Source: G963664835 sp965220775 | GTDB lineage: Bacteria > Chloroflexota > UBA6077 > FW602-bin22 > JBCLEL01 | NCBI GenBank assembly: GCA_965220775.1 | Contig: OZ244845.1 | Location: 2,418,001-2,482,000, forward strand | Length of the DNA: 64,000 bases | Direction: 5' to 3' | Part shown: piece after piece, positions 1 to 9,272 of the stretch | Numbering within the stretch: position 1 is the stretch's first letter | Layout: every line of letters starts with the position of its first letter | Translations under genes and position numbers: made by a program | Notes under the pieces: model-generated | Database searches by the model: none | Told to the model about the DNA's origin: nothing | What the model saw: the letters and a program-made list of their open reading frames with translations, nothing else

Positions 1-715
1 CCATGCCCAGCGGGTCAGCCTCGGGTGACAGAAACGCCTCCAAACGCTGCATCCGGTACCCCGCCGTAACTACCAACAACGACAAGATCCCAAGGCCGGC
101 GATGATGCCTAGGGCAAGCTGATAGAGGCGGGCGCCACCGATAAAGAAAAGAGCAAGCGAGAACCCTACTATGACTACCACACTGCCGAGATCGGGTTGC
201 ACCATGATCAAACCACAGACCACCGTGAGGACAATACCGAACGGGATAGCGCCATTTCGAAAGCTACCCAGTCGCTCCCGCCGGCTGGAAAGCCAGGTGG
301 CGAAATAGATCACCAATGCAAGCTTGGCAATTTCCGTCGTCTGAACGGACGGGAAGGGGCCAAGACGTATCCAGCGCTGAGCGCCATTCAGCTCGTATCC
401 CAAAGGGCTAGCGATCGTGGCTAGCAGCAAACCAATCGTGACTAACAGGATTGGCAACGCCAACTTTGCCCAACGATGGTAGTCGAAGTTGGCGGCGAAA
501 AGCAGCGCGACTAAGCCGATCGCAGCGGCAGTTAACTGCCGCATCAGAAAGTAGCTATCACTGGCGTAAAGAGGGTTGTTATGGGCCACGACGAAGCTCG
601 CACTGTACACCATGTTCAGTCCGAGGACTATGAGAATTCCGGCGGAGATCAACAGAACGTAATCCGGCCTTCGCCAGCTTTCCGTCTCGAATTGCACGTG
701 ATCCTGAGCGCTCAT
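1..715 (-). CDS. ftsW: Cell division protein FtsW (lipid II polymerase), C-terminus beyond window
   Basis: Membrane SEDS-family glycosyltransferase that polymerises lipid II at the division septum. The minus strand is open from position 715 to the window edge, giving about 238 residues of hydrophobic protein. It starts MSAQDHVQFETES, has several membrane spans, contains FPSVQTTEIAKLALV and MVQPDLGSV, and ends near RMQRLEAFLSPEADPLG, all typical of FtsW/RodA. The ATG at 715 has a GGGGA ribosome site six bases upstream. It lies 46 bases after murD, in the usual order of the division and cell-wall cluster, which favours FtsW over RodA. The 3' end is cut by the window. Confidence 0.93.
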   Translation of the reverse strand, partial: MSAQDHVQFETESWRRPDYVLLISAGILIVLGLNMVYSASFVVAHNNPLYASDSYFLMRQLTAAAIGLVALLFAANFDYHRWAKLALPILLVTIGLLLATIASPLGYELNGAQRWIRLGPFPSVQTTEIAKLALVIYFATWLSSRRERLGSFRNGAIPFGIVLTVVCGLIMVQPDLGSVVVIVGFSLALFFIGGARLYQLALGIIAGLGILSLLVVTAGYRMQRLEAFLSPEADPLGM

Positions 716-761
716 GCTGATCCCCGACTCACTGTTTCTCTGATTGGCAGTCCGAAGTGAC

Positions 762-2168
762 TCACAACGCGTTCACCAAGCTCTTGAAAACTTGGCCGCG
801 CTCCTCGAAGTCGCGAAATGCGTCGAAGCTGGTGCCGGCCGGCGAAAGCAACACCGCCTGCTGAGGAAGCGCGGTCTCTCTCGCAAGCGCGAACGCTTCG
901 GACATTGAAGTCATCGCACGGGCCGGCGGCACGGAATTGCCTATTGCGTCGATTGCCTCCACTATCTCTGATCCCAACTCACCAAACCCGAATACCGCAA
1001 CGCATTTCCTAAATATCCATTCGAGCATCTCGTCAATCGGAAGATGCTTGCTGCGCCCGCCGGCTAGGAGCACGACCGGCCGGTCCAACGATTTTAATGC
1101 GGCCACTGTGCGTTCAGGCGAAGTCGCGATGGAATCGTTGTAATAGCAGACATCATCGACCTCGCGTACCAACTCCAGCCGATGCTCCACTCCGGCAAAA
1201 CTTGTCAAGACATCGCGGATCGCGGTCACTGGGCAGCCGGCCCTGGTTGCGACTACGGACGCCGCGAGAGCGTTCAGCTGGTTGTGCTCTCCAAGCAAGC
1301 GCAAGTCGGTCTGGTGGCATATCGCTTCCGATCCCCCATCGACAACCAGCTTCAGCCATCCGTCGTCCAAATAAGCGCCGTCGGTGAAAGCATCGCCAAG
1401 GCCAAACCAGTCGACCCAGCCGGTGCAGCCGGCCGCGAGTTGCCGGCACGCCGGATCCTCGGCCCCGAGCACGGCACGCCCATCCAGGTCCTGAAAACGC
1501 AGAAGATTGAATTTACTCTGTGCGTATGCTTGTAGAGTATGGTGGCGATCGAGATGATTGGGAGTCACGTTCAATATTGCACCAATCTCTACGCTTGCTC
1601 GTACCAGCTCTAGCTGAAAGCTGCTGAGCTCCAACACCAGCCAATCCGGCCGCTTTTCGGAAAGCTTGTCGATCAACGGCAGGCCGATGTTGCCACCGAC
1701 GAGTGCGTCGGCGCCGGCCGCGCGCAGCATCTCGCCAACCAGCGTCGTCGTCGTCGTTTTGCCGGCACTGCCGGTTATTCCCGCAATCGGAGCTTCGCTT
1801 ACAGAGAACAGCAACTCGATCTCGTTGCTGATCGTCGCGCCGTTATCATCGGAGGCACGGATTAGCGGCAGCTCGGGGGATACTCCATAGCTGACGAACA
1901 CGTAGTCAAATCCCTTGGTCAGCTCCATTGGGTGCCCACCCGTCACCAAACGAGGACTTAGGTGCTCGACTAACCCTATCTCCTCCTGAAGTTCGGACTC
2001 CGGCTTGCGATCGTTGATAGTGATCCGGCAGTCGAGTGAAGCGAGGTAACGGGTCAACGCCACGTGAGTCCGCATTCCCAGACCAACTACCAGCACCGAC
2101 GATGCCGGAAGCTTCTCAAAAATGGGAGCCAGCATTTCCCGTCGTCGGGACACGTCCAAAGTTAGCAC
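762..2168 (-). CDS. murD: UDP-N-acetylmuramoyl-L-alanine:D-glutamate ligase MurD
   Basis: Cytoplasmic ATP-dependent ligase that adds D-glutamate to UDP-MurNAc-L-Ala in peptidoglycan synthesis. The 468-residue length fits MurD. The N-terminal Rossmann-like region carries VLVVGLGMRTHVAL. The ATP loop GSAGKTTTTTLVGEM is near residue 137, and the C-terminal domain carries AGGRSKHLPIDEML and the ending SPAGTSFDAFRDFEERGQ, a MurD hallmark. It starts with GTG at 2168, which shares one base with the mraY stop (TAGTG), so the two genes are probably translationally coupled. Confidence 0.97.
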   Translation of the reverse strand: MLTLDVSRRREMLAPIFEKLPASSVLVVGLGMRTHVALTRYLASLDCRITINDRKPESELQEEIGLVEHLSPRLVTGGHPMELTKGFDYVFVSYGVSPELPLIRASDDNGATISNEIELLFSVSEAPIAGITGSAGKTTTTTLVGEMLRAAGADALVGGNIGLPLIDKLSEKRPDWLVLELSSFQLELVRASVEIGAILNVTPNHLDRHHTLQAYAQSKFNLLRFQDLDGRAVLGAEDPACRQLAAGCTGWVDWFGLGDAFTDGAYLDDGWLKLVVDGGSEAICHQTDLRLLGEHNQLNALAASVVATRAGCPVTAIRDVLTSFAGVEHRLELVREVDDVCYYNDSIATSPERTVAALKSLDRPVVLLAGGRSKHLPIDEMLEWIFRKCVAVFGFGELGSEIVEAIDAIGNSVPPARAMTSMSEAFALARETALPQQAVLLSPAGTSFDAFRDFEERGQVFKSLVNAL

Positions 2169-3139
2169 TAGACCGTCGCTCCGAGCGACGCCGCCGCGAC
2201 ACCTACCAGTCCGGCGATTCCGGAACCGAGCCAGAAACGCTGGACGATCTGAGGTTCTGTCCAGCCGGAAAGCTCGAAGTGGTGGTGGATTGGGCTCATT
2301 TTGAAGATCCGCTTGCCTCCGGTGATCTTAAAGTAACCGACCTGGATAATTACCGAGAGGATCTCGATAACCAGCAAAGCCCCGATCAACGGAAGCAGAA
2401 TAAGCCATCCCGACATGCCGGCGATTAGCGCCAACGCCGCACCCAAGGCCAGTGATCCCGTGTCGCCCATGAAGAGCGAGGCAGGGTTCACGTTGAACCA
2501 GAGAAAGCCTCCGAGTGCGCCAGCCAGAACCAGAGCAACGGCCAGGAAATCGTAACGCCCGTAGATAATGAATATCACTCCGAACGCAAAGAGTGAGCAA
2601 ATCGTGGTGCCGGCTGCCAGCCCATCGAGGCCATCGATTTCGTTGACGCCGCTGGTAGTCGCGAATATCGCCAACGCCATCAGTGGGACGATCCAACCGC
2701 CCAAGTCCACACTCTGTAATCCGGGAATCCGAAGGATCAACGGCTCTCCCCAGAAATGTGCGATCAGAGCCAAACCCAGCGCTATCAAGATGTGCCAGAC
2801 GAATTTCTGACGCACCGATAGTCCGATGCCGGTCCTGCGCTGGAGATTTGCAAGATCGTCCATAGAGCCGAACGCGCCAAAGGCAAGCAGGCCGGCGACA
2901 ACCACGACCGCAGTCTCGATCGGCCGTACAAAGGCAACCAACAGCAGACCGGCCGGAAGGATGAAAATCCACCCACCCATTGTCGGAGTCCCTGCCTTGG
3001 ATCGATGGCTGGCCGGCCCCTCCGGCCGTATCTGCTTGCCGGCTCCGATCCGCCTCAAAAACCCCACATATCTAGGCGTCAAGAGCAAAGTGATTACGAA
3101 GGCAGCTAGGCCCAAAGCAATTGCCCCTGGTATAGTCAA
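2168..3139 (-). CDS. mraY: Phospho-N-acetylmuramoyl-pentapeptide transferase MraY
   Basis: Integral membrane enzyme that makes lipid I from UDP-MurNAc-pentapeptide and undecaprenyl phosphate. The 323 residues form about ten membrane spans. Family motifs are visible: KAGTPTMGG, the acidic NEIDGLDGLA loop, FMGDTGSLALG, and near the end the MSPIHHHFELSG histidine motif. The TTG start at 3139 overlaps the murF TGA by four bases (TTGA), indicating coupling. The order murF-mraY-murD is the classical one. Confidence 0.98.
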   Translation of the reverse strand: MTIPGAIALGLAAFVITLLLTPRYVGFLRRIGAGKQIRPEGPASHRSKAGTPTMGGWIFILPAGLLLVAFVRPIETAVVVVAGLLAFGAFGSMDDLANLQRRTGIGLSVRQKFVWHILIALGLALIAHFWGEPLILRIPGLQSVDLGGWIVPLMALAIFATTSGVNEIDGLDGLAAGTTICSLFAFGVIFIIYGRYDFLAVALVLAGALGGFLWFNVNPASLFMGDTGSLALGAALALIAGMSGWLILLPLIGALLVIEILSVIIQVGYFKITGGKRIFKMSPIHHHFELSGWTEPQIVQRFWLGSGIAGLVGVAAASLGATV

Positions 3140-4527
3140 GTCGAATCCCTGCTCAACTTACCGGCCTTCTCGGTCAGTCGTTCAACTATTCTTTCCATTT
3201 GCATTCCACGGGAACCCTTGACCAGGATCACGTCGTCGGGACGCGGTTCATAGTCAACATCGGCGATCCCGGCTACCCAGTGGGAATCCTCGAGCCCGAA
3301 GCTCCGAGCCGCGTCGTGAGTGTGCCGCGACTTAGGGCCAACGGCAATCAGGACGTCGGCAACTTGACCGGCTTTGTTGCCAACTTGTCGATGGCTCGGC
3401 TCTTCCATCTCGCCCAACTCGTACATATCGCCAAGAATCGCGATCTTACGTCCCGGAATCGTCGCCACAAGATCTAGCGCGGCTTCGACCGAGGCCGGAC
3501 TTGCGTTGTAGCTATCGTCGACTATTAGCGCCCCGATCGGGGTTCGTATCGGGCGCAAGCGCAAACTTTGCTTAACTTGCGCCAACCCGGCACAGGCGTC
3601 CGTCAGACTCCATCCGACGCAGATAGCCGTCGCGACTGCTGCCAGCGCAACGTAGAGTCCAGGCCGGCCGACCAGGGGAGTCGTGAACACTGCCGACTTG
3701 CCGCTCCATGACATGCGGCCGGATACTCCTTGCAATCCTTGAATCTGAACGTCGCTGCCGACCAGGTCCAGGTCCGGCTCGATACCGTAAAGGAAAGAAC
3801 GCGCCGCCGTTCTGCCAGGATATCGCCGCAGATGAGGGTCGTCGCCATTCAATACAGCGACGCCGGAGGGCGGTAGAGCCTCCACCAACTCGGCTTTACC
3901 GTCGATGATCGCCTGCATAGTTCCGAATCTCTCCAGATGGACCGGACCAATGGAAGAGACCACACCCAGTTCCGGCTTAGCGATCTCGCATAACGTCCGT
4001 ATTTCGCCGGTGGTATAAGCGCCCATCTCGAGCACCGCGAAGTCAGCGGATTGCTCAACTGACAGCAAGGCGATGGGAAGCCCGATTTCATTGTTGAGAT
4101 TACCCGTGCTGCGGTTGACGCGCGAGTTCAGCGACAGTAGGCCGGAGATTGCCTCCTTGGTGGTCGTTTTGCCTACGCTGCCGGTCACGCCGATCACCGT
4201 CGCGGCAAACTGATTCCTCCACCAACCGGCGAGCCGTTGGAGGCCGGATAGCGTCGAGTCAACGGTCAGATAGGCGTAGTCGCTACCTTCCTCGGCGGGC
4301 GGCAACACTACCGGCCGCTCGGCGATAATCGCCCGTGCGCCGCGCCTGATCGCGTCAGGCACGAACTGATGGCCATCGCGTCTGTCCTTCAGGGCTACGA
4401 ACACGTCACCTGATTCGACCGTCCGGCTATCGTTTCGAAATGTACCCAAGGCGATATCGCCGGCCGGCCGGCGAATCACCTCGGCGGGAGAAAGCCCTTC
4501 GAACAGTTGCGAGAGAGTCAGAGTCAT
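3136..4527 (-). CDS. murF: UDP-MurNAc-tripeptide:D-alanyl-D-alanine ligase MurF
   Basis: Adds the D-Ala-D-Ala dipeptide to the UDP-MurNAc tripeptide. Family marks are the ATP loop TGSVGKTTTKEAI near residue 110, LNNEIGLPIALL, AVLEMGAY, and the substrate-binding DDSYNASPASVEAAL. I start it at ATG 4527 (MTLTLSQLFEG), about 463 residues. The open frame runs upstream to 4644 but that extension lies inside ftsI and looks non-coding. Eleven bases separate it from the ftsI stop. MurE, which normally precedes MurF here, is absent from the cluster. Confidence 0.96.
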   Translation of the reverse strand: MTLTLSQLFEGLSPAEVIRRPAGDIALGTFRNDSRTVESGDVFVALKDRRDGHQFVPDAIRRGARAIIAERPVVLPPAEEGSDYAYLTVDSTLSGLQRLAGWWRNQFAATVIGVTGSVGKTTTKEAISGLLSLNSRVNRSTGNLNNEIGLPIALLSVEQSADFAVLEMGAYTTGEIRTLCEIAKPELGVVSSIGPVHLERFGTMQAIIDGKAELVEALPPSGVAVLNGDDPHLRRYPGRTAARSFLYGIEPDLDLVGSDVQIQGLQGVSGRMSWSGKSAVFTTPLVGRPGLYVALAAVATAICVGWSLTDACAGLAQVKQSLRLRPIRTPIGALIVDDSYNASPASVEAALDLVATIPGRKIAILGDMYELGEMEEPSHRQVGNKAGQVADVLIAVGPKSRHTHDAARSFGLEDSHWVAGIADVDYEPRPDDVILVKGSRGMQMERIVERLTEKAGKLSRDST

Positions 4528-4538
4528 GTAACTTATAT

Positions 4539-6269
4539 TCAGTTTTGTGCAATTTCGCCGGGGCGGCTCGGAGGAATACGGAAGTACAAGAGGAGGTCGC
4601 TGGCCGCGCGCTTGAAAGTTGGCGCCGCCACAGTCTCGCCCCATGGCGTGTCCTTCGGCTCATCAATTCGGACCAACATCACGAATCGCGGCGCTTCGGC
4701 CGGGGCGTATCCGACGAACGAGGCGATCGTCAGGGCGGAATATCCTCCACTCACAGGAATTTCGGCCGTACCTGTCTTCCCAGCGACGGCGTATCCGTCG
4801 ATGCGCGATGGCTTACGTTGACCCCCCTCTTCGTAGTCCACCACCGAAACAAGCATCGTATTCAAGGTAGCGGCGGTCTCGGCCGAGATCACCTGGGTAA
4901 GTGGAAGCGGGTCAGTGGTAGTCTCACCATCCGATTTTGCGATCCTTTGTACAAGGTACGGCCGCATCAGCGTGCCGCCGTTGGCCACCGCGGCAACCGA
5001 CGAGGTCAGTTGCAGAGCAGTCACAGAAATTCCCTGACCAAATGCATTCGTCACCAGATCAAATGGATGCCAATCGGCTCGATTTGGCAAGCGGAGCAAG
5101 CCGCCGGTCTCACCCGGCAATTTCAGGCCGGTAGGGCGGCCAAGACCGAAGGCAGTCAGGTAATCGTAAAACTTGGTGGAGCCCAGTTGAGTCGCTGCGA
5201 ACGCTGCGCCGATGTTCGACGATCTTTGCAATGTGAGCCACATCGATTCCTCGTAAGGAGGCCGGGCGATCGCATTCTTCACCGTCCCGCCCATATAGGT
5301 AAAGTGCCCCGGGTTGTGAAACGACGTGTCTGGAGTAACGGCCTGGCCATCGAGGGCCGAGGCCAGGGTTAACACCTTGAATGTGGAACCAGGTTCGTAT
5401 GCATCGATAATGGCCGGCACACGGAACAGCCGGAGGTTATCCTCATTGAAAAGGTCAGGGTCATCGAATGAGAACGCCGGCCGACTCGCCAGGGCAAGCA
5501 CTTGCCCGGTGGTAGGTTCAAGCACGACTATGGTCCCGCTACGAGCGGAGTGCTTGTTAAGCGTGTATTCAAGCTCACGTTCGGCGACGTGCTGAACGTA
5601 GGCGTCAAGCGTGAGATAGAGGTCGCCGCCGTCAACCGGTGGTTGGTATTGGCGCGAACCGAAGGCTATCTCATCACCGTCGGTGTCTCGGTCGGCGATT
5701 ATCCAGCCAGGTACCCCTGATAACACGTCATCGAAATACGCTTCCAACCCGCTCAGACCAACGTTGTCTGCTCCGACAACTCCCAGTACTTGGGCTGCGA
5801 GGTCGCCATTAGGATGGGCGCGAGTATACTTGGGAACCAGCGTTAGGCCATCCGAGTCAAGCTCCCGTATGCGGTCCACAACAGCGCTCGGTAGCTTAGT
5901 CGCCAGAAGCACCGGGACCCGCCGTTCTCCCGCAGACTGGATTTTTCTCTCGATTTCTATCGCCGGCTGATTGATGATTGGTGCCAACTTTGTCGCAAGT
6001 TGACCTGCATCCCTCACCTGGACCGGGTCGGCGTAGAGCCATTGATATCCCACCGTGGTGGCCAGCAGGTTTCCGTGCCGGTCGAAGATATTACCCCTAC
6101 GCGGCTGAACAGCCTCCTTTCGCCGGTGCTCGTCGCGCGCCAGTCCGGCGAAATATTCGTGGCGCAATACCTGAATATCGACCAAACGGGCCGCAATTAT
6201 CAGCGTCATACCAAACAGTACCAGGATAATTGCTAGGAGTCTCCAACGCTGTTGATCGACGTCATTCAT
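4539..6269 (-). CDS. ftsI: Septal penicillin-binding protein 2/3 (FtsI-like transpeptidase)
   Basis: Cross-links septal peptidoglycan outside the membrane. The 576 residues have one N-terminal membrane anchor (about 12-30), a dimerisation domain with RRGNIFDRHGNLLA, and a class B transpeptidase domain. Active-site motifs are STFK (EPGSTFKVLT), SSN (QRSSNIGAAF) and KTG (VAGKTGTAEI). No PASTA domain is visible. It is the third gene of the minus-strand division cluster, about 130 bases after the ftsL-like gene. That gap holds no obvious gene. Confidence 0.95.
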   Translation of the reverse strand: MNDVDQQRWRLLAIILVLFGMTLIIAARLVDIQVLRHEYFAGLARDEHRRKEAVQPRRGNIFDRHGNLLATTVGYQWLYADPVQVRDAGQLATKLAPIINQPAIEIERKIQSAGERRVPVLLATKLPSAVVDRIRELDSDGLTLVPKYTRAHPNGDLAAQVLGVVGADNVGLSGLEAYFDDVLSGVPGWIIADRDTDGDEIAFGSRQYQPPVDGGDLYLTLDAYVQHVAERELEYTLNKHSARSGTIVVLEPTTGQVLALASRPAFSFDDPDLFNEDNLRLFRVPAIIDAYEPGSTFKVLTLASALDGQAVTPDTSFHNPGHFTYMGGTVKNAIARPPYEESMWLTLQRSSNIGAAFAATQLGSTKFYDYLTAFGLGRPTGLKLPGETGGLLRLPNRADWHPFDLVTNAFGQGISVTALQLTSSVAAVANGGTLMRPYLVQRIAKSDGETTTDPLPLTQVISAETAATLNTMLVSVVDYEEGGQRKPSRIDGYAVAGKTGTAEIPVSGGYSALTIASFVGYAPAEAPRFVMLVRIDEPKDTPWGETVAAPTFKRAASDLLLYFRIPPSRPGEIAQN

Positions 6270-6400
6270 TGAAAGTTCTCGATGACGAATATCGCAGGTG
6301 TTTCTGGGGCCGCTGTTCTCTGGACTGTCTTTGAAAATACAGGGCTTCGTTTGGCGCTGACGTTCGTTTCATCTGTGCAGCACCGTCCAGATGCATCTGC

Positions 6401-6892
6401 TTAGCCATCGTCCAAGTCCATCAATTCGCGCAATACACCGAAAAATTCTTCTGCCGGCGCCGGCCTACCATCCAGAGAACCGCTATCTATCGTTGCGGAG
6501 AATGGTTGTACGATTTGTTTGAAACTCCTCTCCGGCGCCGGCGGTTTTTCTACAAAGATGACGGAGCTCGGCAAGGACATCCCTAGCTCCGAGGCTCGCC
6601 GCTCGATGACCGGAAGAGACTTAAGCCGGTCGATCTTCATGCGGACCTGCTCGTTGTTGATCTCTATCTCAAGGCGTTGCCTTTCCAACTTGTGGATGTC
6701 ATAACCCACTATTGCGACGTTCGATGTCTGCGTCAGATATAGAGTGCTGATGAGTGCGGCCACGATTAGGATTATCATCCCGAAGGCCGCGAAGCCGTTT
6801 GACTTCCTTGCGTCCGTAGAGCGGGCGTAGGTACCTACAGTATGGAGCATACTGGTGGTTGCCTGGCGGGCTGTGCTGATTTGCTGTTTCAA
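6401..6892 (-). CDS. ftsL: FtsL-like septum formation protein
   Basis: A small bitopic membrane protein of 163 residues. A short cytoplasmic part of about 30 residues is followed by one hydrophobic span (GFAAFGMIILIVAALIS), then a charged coiled-coil-like stretch (HKLERQRLEIEINNEQVRMK) and ELGM, as in FtsL/DivIC proteins. The identification rests on this architecture and on its place between rsmH and ftsI, because FtsL sequences diverge strongly. It overlaps the end of rsmH by four bases. The acidic/proline tail (PAPAEEFFGVLRELMDLDDG) is an unusual addition of unknown role. Confidence 0.82.
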   Translation of the reverse strand: MKQQISTARQATTSMLHTVGTYARSTDARKSNGFAAFGMIILIVAALISTLYLTQTSNVAIVGYDIHKLERQRLEIEINNEQVRMKIDRLKSLPVIERRASELGMSLPSSVIFVEKPPAPERSFKQIVQPFSATIDSGSLDGRPAPAEEFFGVLRELMDLDDG

Positions 6893-7893
6893 GGCGTCTC
6901 CAACTTCTCACATGCGCGCAAGCGCGCACTGCGACTGCGCGGATTGGCCTGGATTTCTTCGATGCCGGATTTGACCACTCGCCGGGTTAGCAATTTGACC
7001 GTGGGTTCGTGATCGCACCGACACTCCGGCAGAGCCGGCGGACAGATGCATCCCGTTGCCCACTCGGCGAATGTCTGCTTCACTATCCGGTCCTCCAGCG
7101 AGTGGAAAGCCACCACCACGAGTCTTCCACCGCGATTCAAGAGGCGAAGTGATGCAAATAAGGCTCTCTTCAGTGATTCCAACTCGTCGTTGACGTAAAT
7201 GCGCAACGCCTGAAACGTTCGGGTGGCCGGATTGATTCTGCCCCGACGCCCGACCACTGATTCGACGAGACGGCGCAGATGAACGGTCGTCGTTATGGGA
7301 CGGAGCCGGCGTTCTCGAAGTATGAGGCGCGCGATCTGCCTACTGCGCCTTTCTTCTCCATACTCAAACAAAACGTCAGCAATCCGTCCCTCGTCGGCCG
7401 TATTGATAAACTGATGGGCCGGCATCCCTGTCGTTGGATCGAATCGGAGGTCGAGCGGGCCCTCGTGTTGAAAGCTAAAGCCGTGACCAGGATCGTCGAG
7501 CTGCATGCTGGAAACGCCAAGGTCGTAGAGAATTCCATCGGTCGGCGCGGCGCCATTCGTCCACGCGAGGCGCTCGATCTCCGCGAAGTTGCCGGCGACA
7601 CAGGTCGCCCGATCTGCAAACTCCGCCAGATTCGCACGGGCAACTGGAATAGCCCTGGGATCGCGATCGATACCTACCAATCGGCCATCGGGCGAAGATC
7701 TAACCAGAATCTCACGGCTATGACCACCGGCGGCGACGGTTGCATCTATGTACGATCCGCCTGGCCTCGGCTCCAGCAGGTCAATGGCCTCTTTCAAGAG
7801 TACCGGCTGATGTCCGTAGGCGCCGGCTTCAACGGATGGTCTGGCCGCCGGCGACCGCGTACGGCCGGCGTAGTTGCTTGAATTCTCGGTCAC
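6889..7893 (-). CDS. rsmH: 16S rRNA (cytosine-1402-N4)-methyltransferase RsmH
   Basis: SAM-dependent methyltransferase that modifies C1402 in the ribosomal P site and is the customary first gene of division clusters. The 334 residues show HQPVLLKEAIDLL, IDATVAAGGHSREIL (SAM loop), DGILYDLGVSSMQLD, GPLDLRFD, RIYVNDEL and the C-terminal VAFHSLEDRIVKQ. The GTG at 7893 is supported by a GAGGCG ribosome site seven bases upstream. No mraZ precedes it. It is divergent from the CaiB-type gene, so 7894-8059 should hold both promoters, but I cannot name convincing -35/-10 boxes there. Confidence 0.97.
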   Translation of the reverse strand: MTENSSNYAGRTRSPAARPSVEAGAYGHQPVLLKEAIDLLEPRPGGSYIDATVAAGGHSREILVRSSPDGRLVGIDRDPRAIPVARANLAEFADRATCVAGNFAEIERLAWTNGAAPTDGILYDLGVSSMQLDDPGHGFSFQHEGPLDLRFDPTTGMPAHQFINTADEGRIADVLFEYGEERRSRQIARLILRERRLRPITTTVHLRRLVESVVGRRGRINPATRTFQALRIYVNDELESLKRALFASLRLLNRGGRLVVVAFHSLEDRIVKQTFAEWATGCICPPALPECRCDHEPTVKLLTRRVVKSGIEEIQANPRSRSARLRACEKLETP

Positions 7894-8059
7894 GATTATC
7901 GCCTCGGCAATTGAGGCACCACAGGAACATCATATGCTTGACTGGCCCATCGTGAACGTGAGAATTGCGTATTAAACGTTTGTGGTAGGTAAGTTCCCCG
8001 TCGTCATTGAAAGGTATATGTATTTCAAAACCCTATCCGAACGAAAAGGGCTGTACTAA

Positions 8060-9247
8060 ATGGCAAAACTATTAGACGGACTGACAGTCCTAGACTTCAC
8101 CAGGGTACTGGCTGGCCCATTTTGCACAATGATCTTGGGTGATCTTGGCGCAAGGGTGATCAAGGTGGAGCCGCCCGGCGGTGATGAAGCTCGCCACATT
8201 GGGCCGATGGTAAACGAGAGCAGCGTCTACTTTGCGAGTATCAATCGGGGCAAGGAGGGTATCGCCCTCAACCTGAAGCATCGGGCTGGATTGGAACTGG
8301 CCCGAAGGCTGGTAAGAACCGCGGACGTGCTGACCGAGAACTTCCGACCGGGCACGCTAGAGCGGATAGGACTTGGGTACCAACATGTGTCGAACATCAA
8401 CCCAGGCATCATATACGCCTCGCTGTCGGGATTCGGCCAGACTGGTCCCTACAGCGAGCGCGGCGCCTACGACATCATCATTCAGGCAATGTCCGGCCTG
8501 ATGAGCATCACCGGCCAGCCGGGAGGCCCCCCCACTCGAGTCGGCGCATCCATTGGCGACACCATACCGGCACTCTACACAGCAATAGCGATCCTTGCTG
8601 GTCTGCACCGACGCTCGGCGACCGGGCGCGGTGTCCGGATCGACATCGGGATGATGGACGCAGCTTTCGCGGTAGTCGAGAACGCGTTGGCTCGCTACTG
8701 GGCGACCGATGAGGATCCTGCGCCCATCGGCAACCGGCATCCCGCGATAACGCCTTTCTCCGCCTTTACCACCGGGGATGGCACGATCGTCATCGGCGCC
8801 GGCAACGACACGCTTTGGCGAAAACTGTGCGTCACGATCGGCCGGCCGGACCTTGCCGATGACGATTCACTCGGTAACAACGAGATGCGCAACGCAAATA
8901 TAGAGCGCCTGAGCGCCGAGCTGAATAATACACTCTCGTCACAATCGACCGAACACTGGCTGAAGCTGCTGCTGGAAGCCAAAGTACCGTGCGGGCGTGT
9001 AAACTCGATGTCTGATCTGGCCGGCGACCCGCACCTGGCCTATCGAAACATGCTCGCTCGTATCGACCAGGCCGGGATAGGCCGGATGCTGGTGCCAGGT
9101 TCGCCAATCAAGAGCGAAGAATTCGACGATTCGATAGGGGATCCGGCGCCGGACTACGGCCAGCACACCCGTCAGGTATTGGAGAGCTTGCTAGGGATGA
9201 AAGACTGGGAGATCGACGATCTGTACGCCGCCGGCGCGGTGGAGTAA
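8060..9247 (+). CDS. CaiB/BaiF family CoA transferase
   Basis: Class III CoA transferase that moves CoA between carboxylic acids through an aspartyl-CoA intermediate; the substrate cannot be read from sequence. The 395 residues show LDFTRVLAGPFCTMILGDLGA, VIKVEPPGGDEAR, GKEGIALNL, ADVLTENFRPG, YASLSGFGQTGPY, and DIGMMDAAFAVVEN, which is close to the position of the catalytic aspartate. It is followed after 25 bases by an alpha/beta hydrolase on the same strand, which may be a thioesterase or ester hydrolase partner. Such transferases are abundant in SAR202-type genomes. Confidence 0.95.
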   Translation: MAKLLDGLTVLDFTRVLAGPFCTMILGDLGARVIKVEPPGGDEARHIGPMVNESSVYFASINRGKEGIALNLKHRAGLELARRLVRTADVLTENFRPGTLERIGLGYQHVSNINPGIIYASLSGFGQTGPYSERGAYDIIIQAMSGLMSITGQPGGPPTRVGASIGDTIPALYTAIAILAGLHRRSATGRGVRIDIGMMDAAFAVVENALARYWATDEDPAPIGNRHPAITPFSAFTTGDGTIVIGAGNDTLWRKLCVTIGRPDLADDDSLGNNEMRNANIERLSAELNNTLSSQSTEHWLKLLLEAKVPCGRVNSMSDLAGDPHLAYRNMLARIDQAGIGRMLVPGSPIKSEEFDDSIGDPAPDYGQHTRQVLESLLGMKDWEIDDLYAAGAVE

Positions 9248-9272
9248 CTGCCACAAACGATTTGAGCAAAAC

